Assembly (NCBI GenBank): GCA_029941175.1
Contig: JAPYRM010000013.1
Location: 1-13,583, forward strand
Origin: Halobacteriales archaeon
Lineage (GTDB): Archaea; Halobacteriota; Halobacteria; Halobacteriales; Hikarchaeaceae
Direction of reading: 5' to 3'
DNA: 13,583 nucleotides
Shown: positions 1 through 7,737 of the stretch, one piece after another
Position numbering within the stretch: the stretch's first letter is position 1
How the letters are laid out: each line of letters begins with the position of its first letter
Program-made: the position numbers and the translations under genes
Notes under the pieces: model-generated
Databases searched by the model: none
What the model was told of the DNA's origin: nothing
Seen by the model: only the letters and a program-made list of their open reading frames with translations

Positions 1-2733
1 GTACCATTGCTTCCAAAGAATGTTCGAGAGCACGTAGAATCGATCGCAGATCAATTTTGCGAATTCATGGAAGATTTATCATTCATACCAAATTCACCGA
101 CTATAATGAATGCGGGAGATGAACTCCAGCAACTTTCAGCGTGTTTTGTCGATTCCCCGCAAGATGACATAGTTGACATCCACCATACAGCATTGGAAGC
201 TGCCCAGGTTTTCCAATCGGGAGGAGGTATGGGTTATGCATTTTGGCGGATACGACCATATGGCGATACGGTCGGGTCTACGGGCGGAATTGCATCGGGC
301 CCAATAACATTTATGGAAACTTTTGATCAGATGTGTGAGACGATCGCACAAGGAGGGTCCAGAAGAGGGGCTCAAATGGCCATCATGCGCATTTCCCACC
401 CCGATGTGATCGAATTCATTCATTCCAAAAATAAAGATGTATCACTTGCACATTCGCTTAAGCTAAATGACCCAGACGACTATACGTATACTACGTTTAA
501 GGCAGCATTAGAAGAAGCTAGGACGCTTCTTGATTCGGATGGACGAGTTCCCAAACATCTTAGGAATGCAGTGGAGGGCCACCTATCTAATTTTAATATC
601 TCCGTAGGAGTGACTGACGATTTCATGGAGGCATTAGAAAACGGCAAAGAATACACTTTATTAAATCCTCGTACGGGGGAACCCCATATTGCTACAAAAT
701 ATACTTTAGAAATGTATGATAGATATGACCTAGGGGACTATGTAAAAGTTGGAAAACCTCTGTCGATTCCTGCACCAATTTTATGGGAACGGATCGTAGA
801 AGGTGCGTGGGAAAATGGCGAACCGGGCATAATATATCTTGACCGCGTAAACCAGGCTCACTCATTCCCTGTTGAATCCACCCCCACGGGAGATTCATCC
901 CCATATGAGATTTTAGCAACGAATCCGTGTGGAGAACAACCATTGATGGAATATGAGGCATGTAATTTAGGACACATCAATCTGTCTACTATTGCATCTT
1001 TGAATGCCCCAGATTGGAGGACCTGGTCAAACGAAAATGGAAGAGAAAACGGAGAACTCAAAGAGTTGATGTCGGAATTTATTCAAAAGGCAATAGACAT
1101 CGATGAGTTTGATAGACGAATTAGATTGGGTACGCGTTTTCTTGAAAATGTATGTACTATGTCAGACTTCCCAGTAGATAGAATTGAAGAAACGGTTTAC
1201 AAGAATAGGAAAATAGGATTGGGCATAATGGGATTGGCACAGTTGTATGTTCAGCTCGGTTTGAAATATGGATCTCAAGAAGGAAATGAACTAGCTAGAC
1301 AGGTGATGATTTACATCAACCACATGTCTAAATGGACTTCTCATGAATTGGCAGAAATAAGAGGCTCGTTTGAGAATTGGCCAGATTCGAAGTACGCAGA
1401 TCCAATAAAGTATGCAGAATGGTTTACTAAAGAAACGGGGTTGGACCCAGAAGATTGGAAAGGAGGATTCCCAATACGAAATCACAATACCACCACGATA
1501 GCCCCCACGGGGACGACTAGTATGATTGCAAATACAACCGGAGGATGTGAACCAATATACAGTGTGGCATATTATAAAAACGTATCAAATGATGTTCAGG
1601 GAGATGAAATGCTCGTTGAATTTGATGACTATTTTTTAAGGACAATAGAAGCTAATGGGATCGATGTTGAAGAAGTAAAAAAAGAAGCATTGGCCCAAAT
1701 GCAAAATAATGAGTTCAAAGGAATTGGAGGATTGTCAACAGTCCCAGATTCCATTGGAGAATTGTTTGTCGTATCTTCCGAAGTGTCTGCGATAGAACAT
1801 GCGAGTGTGCAGTGTGCATGTCAGGAAGGGGTTGATTCGGCCATTTCTAAAACGTGTAATTTTCCAAATGATGCAACAGCAGAAGAAATGGACGAAGTAT
1901 ATCGCTACATTTACAAAAATGGAGGGAAAGGAGTGACCGTATATAGAGATGGGTCTAGAACTAAACAAGTTCTTACGACCCGCGCTCAAAATGCTGAATT
2001 TATAGAATCTGGAGAGGACGAATCTGCAGATCACCTACTAGAGTACATCGACGCTCACTTTGATAGTTTATCAGACTTTTTGAATCATGAAACTATTCGT
2101 GCCAAAATTACAGAGGAATGGAAACACCATGGAGAAGATCTCAGTATATGGGATGTTCCAGCACTTGCTTATGGAAAATCTCGAAAAAGACCCCGCCCAG
2201 GTGTTCTTTATGGACTCACTCAAAGGATAGATACAGGGTATGGGAAATTGTATGTTAATATAAATGAAGATGAACAAGGACGGCCATTTGAATTATTTGC
2301 AAATATTGGGAATTCTGGAGGATTTACGGCTAGTTTCACAGAAGCGTTGGCAAAAATAGTGTCAACTGCATTGAGATCCGGAGTGGATCCCCGAGAAATT
2401 GCAGGAGAGCTAAAAGGAATACGATCACCTAAAATTGCATGGGACAGAGGGGGACAAATTCAATCTATACCAGACGCGATAGGGACTGCTATGAAACGGT
2501 ACTTAGATGGTGAAATCCACAAAGAGTATCCTCAGCAAAGGAACTTATCCGAAATTAATAAACAAGAAGCAATTCAAGAAGCTATAAAGAAAGCTGCCCC
2601 TGCAGTAGTGGATATGACCCAATCGTTGATTGATGCGGGTGAAAGTCCAGAATGTCCTTCTTGTGGATCATTGACATTGAACTTCTCGGAGGGTTGTAAA
2701 ACGTGTGAATCGTGCGGATGGTCCGAGTGCTAG
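1..2733 (+). CDS. nrdJ: Adenosylcobalamin-dependent (class II) ribonucleoside-diphosphate reductase, N-terminus cut by window edge
   Basis: Reduces ribonucleotides to deoxyribonucleotides in the cytoplasm, using adenosylcobalamin to make the thiyl radical. The frame is open to base 1, so the N-terminus lies outside. Residue numbers count from the TTG codon at 7, which is probably not the true start. FIPNSPTIMNAG opens the catalytic barrel. LSACF (Cys46) and ACNLGHINLS (Cys319) supply the redox pair. NPCGEQPL holds the radical Cys308 with Asn306 and Glu310. PTGTTSMIANTTGGCEPIY is the phosphate-binding region. The TSCPD-type domain follows from about residue 730 (RIDTGYGKLYVNINED). The tail carries a Cys-rich element (Cys883, 886, 897, 900, 903, 908), typical of the zinc-binding and redox-shuttling C-terminus of class II enzymes. 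A segment of about 45 residues between the AHSLKLNDP and NFNISVGVTD motifs (residues 148-195) resembles haloarchaeal versions as I remember them. No intein or frameshift is seen. The family call is near certain. Confidence 0.96.
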   Translation, partial: VPLLPKNVREHVESIADQFCEFMEDLSFIPNSPTIMNAGDELQQLSACFVDSPQDDIVDIHHTALEAAQVFQSGGGMGYAFWRIRPYGDTVGSTGGIASGPITFMETFDQMCETIAQGGSRRGAQMAIMRISHPDVIEFIHSKNKDVSLAHSLKLNDPDDYTYTTFKAALEEARTLLDSDGRVPKHLRNAVEGHLSNFNISVGVTDDFMEALENGKEYTLLNPRTGEPHIATKYTLEMYDRYDLGDYVKVGKPLSIPAPILWERIVEGAWENGEPGIIYLDRVNQAHSFPVESTPTGDSSPYEILATNPCGEQPLMEYEACNLGHINLSTIASLNAPDWRTWSNENGRENGELKELMSEFIQKAIDIDEFDRRIRLGTRFLENVCTMSDFPVDRIEETVYKNRKIGLGIMGLAQLYVQLGLKYGSQEGNELARQVMIYINHMSKWTSHELAEIRGSFENWPDSKYADPIKYAEWFTKETGLDPEDWKGGFPIRNHNTTTIAPTGTTSMIANTTGGCEPIYSVAYYKNVSNDVQGDEMLVEFDDYFLRTIEANGIDVEEVKKEALAQMQNNEFKGIGGLSTVPDSIGELFVVSSEVSAIEHASVQCACQEGVDSAISKTCNFPNDATAEEMDEVYRYIYKNGGKGVTVYRDGSRTKQVLTTRAQNAEFIESGEDESADHLLEYIDAHFDSLSDFLNHETIRAKITEEWKHHGEDLSIWDVPALAYGKSRKRPRPGVLYGLTQRIDTGYGKLYVNINEDEQGRPFELFANIGNSGGFTASFTEALAKIVSTALRSGVDPREIAGELKGIRSPKIAWDRGGQIQSIPDAIGTAMKRYLDGEIHKEYPQQRNLSEINKQEAIQEAIKKAAPAVVDMTQSLIDAGESPECPSCGSLTLNFSEGCKTCESCGWSEC

Positions 2734-2764
2734 ACCTGTTTTGAAAGAAAAGATAAAAATAAAC

Positions 2765-2776
2765 AGTTTTTAATTG
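2765..2776 (+). promoter_or_regulatory. Possible TATA box / T-tract between the reductase and TPP-enzyme genes
   Basis: The 63-base gap holds an A-rich stretch and then a T5 run, AGTTTTTAATTG, centred about 27 bases upstream of the ATG at 2797. That is the spacing of an archaeal TATA box for a leaderless transcript. The same T-run could serve as an archaeal oligo-T terminator for the reductase gene. A weak ribosome-binding site, GAGGA at 2781-2785, lies 11 bases before the ATG, so a short leader is also possible. This is motif reading only. Confidence 0.3.
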
Positions 2777-2796
2777 ACAAGAGGATTAACTAAGAT

Positions 2797-4467
2797 ATGC
2801 ATGGTTCGAAACTTTTAGTTTCAGTATTAGAGGATACAGGAGTAGATTGTGCGTTTGGATTGGCAGGATCCACCAATCTAGGCATTCTTGATGAGATTTC
2901 AAAGAGCAAGATTAAATTTTACACTACGCGGCATGAGCAGGTCGCAGCAGGGATGGCCACAGGATATGCCCTTGCCACAAGGAAACCGACTGCTGCAGTA
3001 GTCCACGTGGGGCCAGGGGCTGCGAATATGGTACTGGGAATCGCCTCAGCATATAGAGAAAATGTCCCAGTTATTGCCATAACCGGGAATGAGCCTAGCT
3101 ACAATCTTGGACGGAACGTGAAACATGAGTGGGACGTGCTCCAAATTTTTGAACGTATTACTAAATACAATGTTCGCATGGGGAGAGAAAATACACATGA
3201 TCAGATTAGGGATGCGGTAACACAATCTGTTACGGGAATTCCCGGACCAGTACACATAGATGTGCCACATAATTTGGAAAATGAAACATTCCCCGACCTT
3301 GATGAAAAATTGAGAGAAAAAACTCGGGCGCACAAATATTTGGCATCGATGAATAGGTGCCGCCCAAGCTCAGATTCACTAGATCGGGTTATAGAGTTAC
3401 TTTCTAAAGCAAAGCGACCTTTGATAATTGCAGGTAGTGAGACAAGATGGTTCGATTCGGCCAAAGAGCTCAAAGTACTTGCAGAAAAAATGCAGATTCC
3501 AGTAGCAACTGCACATAATGCACGGGGGATCCTATCGGAGAAACATCCATTGTCAATTGGATTAGTTGGTTGGATCGGGCTTAAGCCCACAAATAATTAC
3601 CTTGAGAATTCAGATCTCATAATAGCAATGGGGGCCAGTTTATCGGATTACACAACATCGGATTGGAAGCGCGTTAATCCGTCTGCATCAATCGTGCATG
3701 TTACGATGAGGTCGCGAGAATTAAACCGACAATATGTGGCTGATGTCAATATAATGGCAGATTCCACATCCACACTTGCGGACTTAAATTATAAACTTGC
3801 TAAAAGTAAGAAAAATATTTCATTTGAAGGAATTTCTTCAACAGCTAGAAAAGAGTATGAAGATGCTCAGAGCGCTGTTTTTAATGTAAAAGAGCCTCGA
3901 GGAGAGGATGGCGTCGATCCAGCCCCAATACTTCATTTACTAGATAGTTTAGCAGGAGATTATTCTTTTGTGACAGGAGGGGGGATCCACGCAAAATTTG
4001 CACGTCATTTGCCAGTTACGAGTATTAATGGGACTTTTGGTACTCTTAATTTTTCGGGCATGAGTCAGGGTTTGCCACTCGCCATGGGGGCGCAAATAGC
4101 CCTTGATGATCAGGTATTTGTTTTTGAAGGAGATGGAGGGTTCGCAATGGTGATGCAGGATCTAGAAACTGCGGTTAGGGAATCAATACCTATAAAAATA
4201 ATAATTTTTAATAACGATGCGTACATGTCTCAAACCGTGAGACAGCATCGTATATATGAAGGTAGAACTACGGGTTCTGTATTCAAAAATCCAGATTTTG
4301 CTGCTTTCGCTAGAGATCTAGGGATGTTTGGTGAATCGATTGAAAATAATTCCCAAGTAAAAGACACGATTGAGCGTTTTGTTGAGGTGAAGGGGCCCGC
4401 ATTAATTGATGCTCATGTGGACCCATGGATTGGCACTGAGTTTCTTAATGCAGAGCTAAATAAATAA
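2797..4467 (+). CDS. Thiamine-diphosphate-dependent enzyme, acetolactate synthase / benzoylformate decarboxylase superfamily
   Basis: At 556 aa this is full length for the POX/ALS/decarboxylase family: N-terminal pyrimidine domain (about 1-170), central domain (about 190-325), C-terminal diphosphate domain (about 365-545). The catalytic glutamate that activates TPP is Glu47 in RHEQ. The TPP/Mg signature is GDGG at 445-448 followed by Asn472-Asn473. The start is chosen because the family N-terminus (GSKLLVSVLEDTGV...FGLAG) begins directly after the ATG. The segment after the first domain (EPSYNLGRNVKHEWD) does not match the FQE segment of true acetolactate synthases, so biosynthetic IlvB is unlikely, and no small regulatory subunit gene is nearby. 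It lies 63 bases before the molybdenum-hydroxylase genes on the same strand, suggesting a shared pathway (inference). The reaction is undecided: 2-keto-acid decarboxylase, carboligase and acyltransferase all remain possible. Family is secure, substrate is not. Confidence 0.9.
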   Translation: MHGSKLLVSVLEDTGVDCAFGLAGSTNLGILDEISKSKIKFYTTRHEQVAAGMATGYALATRKPTAAVVHVGPGAANMVLGIASAYRENVPVIAITGNEPSYNLGRNVKHEWDVLQIFERITKYNVRMGRENTHDQIRDAVTQSVTGIPGPVHIDVPHNLENETFPDLDEKLREKTRAHKYLASMNRCRPSSDSLDRVIELLSKAKRPLIIAGSETRWFDSAKELKVLAEKMQIPVATAHNARGILSEKHPLSIGLVGWIGLKPTNNYLENSDLIIAMGASLSDYTTSDWKRVNPSASIVHVTMRSRELNRQYVADVNIMADSTSTLADLNYKLAKSKKNISFEGISSTARKEYEDAQSAVFNVKEPRGEDGVDPAPILHLLDSLAGDYSFVTGGGIHAKFARHLPVTSINGTFGTLNFSGMSQGLPLAMGAQIALDDQVFVFEGDGGFAMVMQDLETAVRESIPIKIIIFNNDAYMSQTVRQHRIYEGRTTGSVFKNPDFAAFARDLGMFGESIENNSQVKDTIERFVEVKGPALIDAHVDPWIGTEFLNAELNK

Positions 4468-4493
4468 AAATAGAGATCGCAGTGATATCGGTA

Positions 4494-4504
4494 TGATAAT
4501 AATG
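4494..4504 (+). promoter_or_regulatory. Possible TATA box upstream of the molybdenum-hydroxylase genes
   Basis: The 63-base gap before the FAD-subunit gene lacks a recognisable Shine-Dalgarno sequence. The AT-rich string TGATAATAATG lies about 27-37 bases upstream of the ATG at 4531, a position compatible with a TATA box for leaderless transcription. A second AT-rich string (TATAAGTATATA, 4519-4530) abuts the ATG and is too close to act as the TATA box of this start. Evidence is weak; cotranscription from the TPP gene is equally possible. Confidence 0.25.
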
Positions 4505-4530
4505 ATGGATAGGCAAAGTATAAGTATATA

Positions 4531-5388
4531 ATGCTGCCATTCAAATTATTTCTTCCAGAATCTTTTGAAGAAGCAATTCAATTAATGAAGGAACACAGTG
4601 CAAAACCGATATCCGGTGGCACTGCGGTTACAACTTTAATCAAGGAGAGAATATTCCAACCAACAGCAATAGTAAATCTTAGAAAATTGGAAAGGGACCA
4701 CTCATATATTAGAGAAATGGACGGTGAAATTCAAATTGGGGCTTTGACCACCCTGAGGACTATAGAGACAAGTGAGATCGTGAAGAGAGATCTTCCAGTG
4801 GTGGCAGATTGTATTTCAAAAATTGCAAGCATTAGAATCAGAAATGTTGCCACAATAGGAGGAAATTTGGCCCACGCAGATCCTGATTTGGACCTACCTC
4901 CTGTTTTGGCAGGGTTAGATGCCCATATCGATATAATAGGTGAAGAGGGAGAACGATCGAAAAATATCAAAGAGTTTATACAAGGGTATTATGAGACGGA
5001 TTTGAAAGAAGGGGAATTGATAAAATCGATTAGAATACCAGTTTCATCAGACCGAAAAGGGATTTATCTCAAGCATCGTGCTTTATCAGAAGCAGATTGG
5101 CCTTGTGTAGGAGTTGCCGCATTTATGGACAATTCCCCGGGATCGATACCAGAAGTATTCATAAATTCTGTTGCAGATACACCGATAATGAGAATCGAAG
5201 GAATAGAAGAGATTTTTTCAGATGGCATCACTTCGGAATTGATCGATAAAGTGGGCGAGCTCGCATCGGAGCAATGCGACCCAATAGGAGATTCCAGAGG
5301 TTCAGTGTGGTATAAAAGAAAAATGGCGGGCGAATTTACGATACGTGCACTACGAGAAGTCACAGGTGTGGGAGAATCCTTAATATAA
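4531..5388 (+). CDS. Molybdenum hydroxylase FAD-binding subunit (CoxM/XdhB-type)
   Basis: This is the medium subunit of a three-subunit molybdenum hydroxylase. It takes electrons from the [2Fe-2S] subunit and passes them from FAD to an acceptor. Its 285 aa is usual for the family. The N-terminal FAD domain of the PCMH fold is marked by PISGGTAV (residues 26-33; the family pattern is GGT or GGH) and TIGGNLAHADPDLDLP (about 108-123), the second pyrophosphate-binding loop. The C-terminal flavoprotein domain runs from about residue 170 to the end. The start fits because the family's short lead (LPFKLFLPESFEEAIQLM) follows it directly. No ribosome-binding site is visible before the ATG. The gene is followed after 12 bases by the Mo subunit, so the two are surely cotranscribed. 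The subunit does not reveal the substrate. Confidence 0.93.
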   Translation: MLPFKLFLPESFEEAIQLMKEHSAKPISGGTAVTTLIKERIFQPTAIVNLRKLERDHSYIREMDGEIQIGALTTLRTIETSEIVKRDLPVVADCISKIASIRIRNVATIGGNLAHADPDLDLPPVLAGLDAHIDIIGEEGERSKNIKEFIQGYYETDLKEGELIKSIRIPVSSDRKGIYLKHRALSEADWPCVGVAAFMDNSPGSIPEVFINSVADTPIMRIEGIEEIFSDGITSELIDKVGELASEQCDPIGDSRGSVWYKRKMAGEFTIRALREVTGVGESLI

Positions 5389-5400
5389 TCAAATAGATCA

Positions 5401-7737
5401 ATGTCTACGCAGATACCCATAATAGAACCAGATAGAAAAGTTGAGAAAACAAGTCTCATAGGAAAACATGTACTCCGATTAGACGGAGAAAGTAAAGTTA
5501 CGGGTGCGGTGGAATATACAGACGACCTTCCATTTGAGGGATATTATGCAGAAGTTATTAGAAGTAATGTACCTCATGGAGAAATAGTTTCAATTTCTAC
5601 CGAAGCTGCAGAGTCAATACCAGGAGTTATTGCAGTTGTTACAGGAGAAGATCTTGAAAATGCAGATTGGATATCCCCTTATGTAGGGCCTGCGTTTAGA
5701 GATCAACCTGTTTTGGCTATTGGAAAGGTTCGTTACGTGGGAGAGCCTGTCGCAGCGGTGATTGCAGAACGTCCAGATATAGCAGCGGTAGCATCTACAG
5801 AAGTCGTAGTAAAATGCAAAAAATTACGAAGCGTGACAGATGTTGTCAAAGCTCGAAAAGAGGATGCCCCATTGTTACATGAAAGTGGAGACTCTGCAGC
5901 AATATTTGAAGATCTAGCGATGGTCCACCATAGTGAAGAGCCAAATGTAGCATACGCATATGAATTGAATGTAGGAGATCTAGAAAAAGGATTTGAAGAG
6001 GCAGATGTCGTTTTTGAAAAAAATTATGCCACACCAATGGTCCAACACGTCCATCTTGAACCATTTGTAACAATTGCTAGTTATAATGCGGCAAAAAATT
6101 CGTTCAAGATAGTAACGGGAAATCAAACTCCACATTTTGTTCGACGAGAAGTGGCCCGCATATTTGGAATACCCTCTTCCAAAGTAGAAGTCGAAGTTCC
6201 TCAGATGGGGGGTGCATTTGGATCAAAAACATACGTTCGAATAGAACCATTGGTTGCGGCATTATCTAGGGCGGTGAAAGCACCGGTAAAACTCCGTCAG
6301 ACATCTAGTGAATCTTTTGATACTTCAGTCAGAGATGGTACCCAAACAAGAGTTAAAACGGGAGTGACACATGATGGAGTCATTATTGCTCAAGAGGTCG
6401 AGGTCATTTGGGACAGTGGTGCTTACGCAGATATTAGTCCTAGAAAGGTAAAGAAAGCAGGATACACTGCTCCCGGTGCTTATGATATTCCTAATGTAAG
6501 AGTAATTTCAAAATCCACATATACAAACAAACCCCCCGGTGTCGCGTATAGGGGGTTTGGAGTGGCACAGACTGCCTGGGCAGTGGAATCTCATATCGAT
6601 GATGTTGCGCGTGAAATTGGGATGGACCCAGTAGAATTAAGAATTAGAAATATCACTCAAGATGGGGGAACCTATAATGGCGTGGGCATAGGGATTCATG
6701 GGGCACCTCAATGCCTTCAAGCAGTTGTCGATGAGGTAGATTGGTTCGGAACGAAACTAGAACAGCCTTCTAAAAAACATATTAAAAAAGGAAGAGGAAT
6801 AGCAGTTACCTTAAAAACTACAATAACTCCCTCTACTTCTGAAGCTATTGTTCTGTTGGACGCCGATGGAAGTGTAAATGTAATTACAGGAGGGACTGAA
6901 ATCGGACAGGGAATAATTACAACTTTGGCCCAGATAACTGCGGATGGGTTGGGGATAGGAATAGAGTATGTAAATGTGAATACACCAAATACGAATAGTG
7001 CTCCATTCAACACATCTACAACTAGTAGTAGGTCAACATTCCACCTAGGAAATGCGATCCTCGGAGCAGTAGATGAGCTGAAAGAACAGTTGGTTGAATT
7101 TGCATCTGAAGACCTTGAGATAGAAAAATCAGATATAATTGTAGAGGATGGTTTTGTTAAAACTTCGGTGGGAAATTATTCGATAAGTGAGGTGGTTGCA
7201 TCGCACTTTGTAGGAGGCGGGGGGACGCTGATAGGGAAAGGATATTTTTCTACAAAAGAAGGGAGAGAAAATAGATATGAATCTGCTTTTTGGATGACAG
7301 GAGCAACATATGCAGAAGTATCCGTGGATACAAGAACGGGAAAATATTCGATTGACAAGTGGGTCAATTCTGCAGATTGTGGGAAGGCCATTGATCCAGT
7401 AAGGTGTGAGGGTCAAATTCTCGGTGCTGCGGTTCAGGCTTTGGGCCACACAATGAGCGAAGAGATGGTATTTGAATCCGGGCAGCAAGTTAACAAATCA
7501 TTGTTAGACTACAAAGTTCCTGCAATAGGAGACGTACCCAAAGAATCAAAAATAATTATAGTAGAATCGGGAGATCCAAATGGCCCTCACGGGGCAAAGG
7601 GAGTGGGAGAGTCAAATACAGTTACAGTCCCACCCGCGATAGGCAATGCAATTCGAGATGCGTGTGGCGCCAGAGTGAGAGAGTTGCCAATCACGCCGGA
7701 CAAAGTATTACGAGGAATAGAGGAGGCATCAGAATGA
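5401..7737 (+). CDS. Molybdenum hydroxylase Mo-cofactor-binding large subunit, xanthine dehydrogenase family, substrate unknown
   Basis: Catalytic subunit that hydroxylates its substrate with water-derived oxygen at the Mo-molybdopterin centre. At 778 aa it is full length. An N-terminal a/b hammerhead domain (about 19-140, opening GKHVLRLDGESKVTG) is followed by two Mo-cofactor-binding domains. Seen: GNQTPH (Gln242), GGAFGSK (270-276), AYRGFG (382-387), GGTEIGQG in the second domain, and GVGE with the catalytic Glu737. Ungapped spacing lets me map these onto bovine xanthine oxidase numbering from memory: Gln242 = Gln767, Phe273 = Phe798, Arg384 = Arg912, Phe386 = Phe914, Glu737 = Glu1261. The purine-positioning Glu802 and Arg880 become Thr277 and Lys352, so xanthine is an unlikely substrate. 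The CO-dehydrogenase motif AYRCSFR is absent, so it is not a form I CO dehydrogenase. An aldehyde or aromatic heterocycle is plausible. The start is not preceded by a ribosome-binding site. The stop overlaps the next gene's ATG by four bases (ATGA). Confidence 0.94.
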   Translation: MSTQIPIIEPDRKVEKTSLIGKHVLRLDGESKVTGAVEYTDDLPFEGYYAEVIRSNVPHGEIVSISTEAAESIPGVIAVVTGEDLENADWISPYVGPAFRDQPVLAIGKVRYVGEPVAAVIAERPDIAAVASTEVVVKCKKLRSVTDVVKARKEDAPLLHESGDSAAIFEDLAMVHHSEEPNVAYAYELNVGDLEKGFEEADVVFEKNYATPMVQHVHLEPFVTIASYNAAKNSFKIVTGNQTPHFVRREVARIFGIPSSKVEVEVPQMGGAFGSKTYVRIEPLVAALSRAVKAPVKLRQTSSESFDTSVRDGTQTRVKTGVTHDGVIIAQEVEVIWDSGAYADISPRKVKKAGYTAPGAYDIPNVRVISKSTYTNKPPGVAYRGFGVAQTAWAVESHIDDVAREIGMDPVELRIRNITQDGGTYNGVGIGIHGAPQCLQAVVDEVDWFGTKLEQPSKKHIKKGRGIAVTLKTTITPSTSEAIVLLDADGSVNVITGGTEIGQGIITTLAQITADGLGIGIEYVNVNTPNTNSAPFNTSTTSSRSTFHLGNAILGAVDELKEQLVEFASEDLEIEKSDIIVEDGFVKTSVGNYSISEVVASHFVGGGGTLIGKGYFSTKEGRENRYESAFWMTGATYAEVSVDTRTGKYSIDKWVNSADCGKAIDPVRCEGQILGAAVQALGHTMSEEMVFESGQQVNKSLLDYKVPAIGDVPKESKIIIVESGDPNGPHGAKGVGESNTVTVPPAIGNAIRDACGARVRELPITPDKVLRGIEEASE
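7721..7726 (+). promoter_or_regulatory. Shine-Dalgarno that fixes the [2Fe-2S] subunit start
   Basis: AGGAGG, inside the 3' end of the Mo-subunit gene, stands seven bases before the ATG at 7734. It decides in favour of that ATG over in-frame upstream codons that would extend the protein by 24 residues lying entirely inside the Mo-subunit coding region. Confidence 0.75.

Noticed and set aside
7..2733. Intein in the ribonucleotide reductase, common in archaeal class II enzymes
   Set aside because: All active-site blocks follow one another at normal spacing and no HINT-type splicing motifs are seen; the extra segment at residues 148-195 is too short and lacks them.
1..4400. Depletion of CTAG, a known bias in many haloarchaea
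   Set aside because: A rough count by eye in this part gives about as many CTAG sites as base composition predicts, so no depletion is evident.
2797..4467. Biosynthetic acetolactate synthase IlvB
   Set aside because: Right superfamily and catalytic Glu, but the FQE-type segment is missing, no IlvN small subunit or branched-chain genes are adjacent, and the context is a Mo hydroxylase.
7129..7488. Antisense open frames within the large genes (for example here, 3201-3590 and 8419-8757 on the opposite strand of the real genes)
   Set aside because: They have no recognisable motifs or ribosome-binding sites, and they lie entirely within well-supported genes on the other strand.
7662..7733. N-terminal extension of the [2Fe-2S] subunit by 24 residues from an upstream ATG
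   Set aside because: The extension lies inside the Mo-subunit coding region, has no family resemblance, and the ATG at 7734 has a strong Shine-Dalgarno and the classic ATGA overlap.
5401..7737. Calling either large subunit an aerobic CO dehydrogenase (CoxL)
   Set aside because: Neither has the AYRCSFR active-site loop with its cysteine; they have AYRGFG and AYRGAGR. No coxD/E/F/G-type maturation genes are present.
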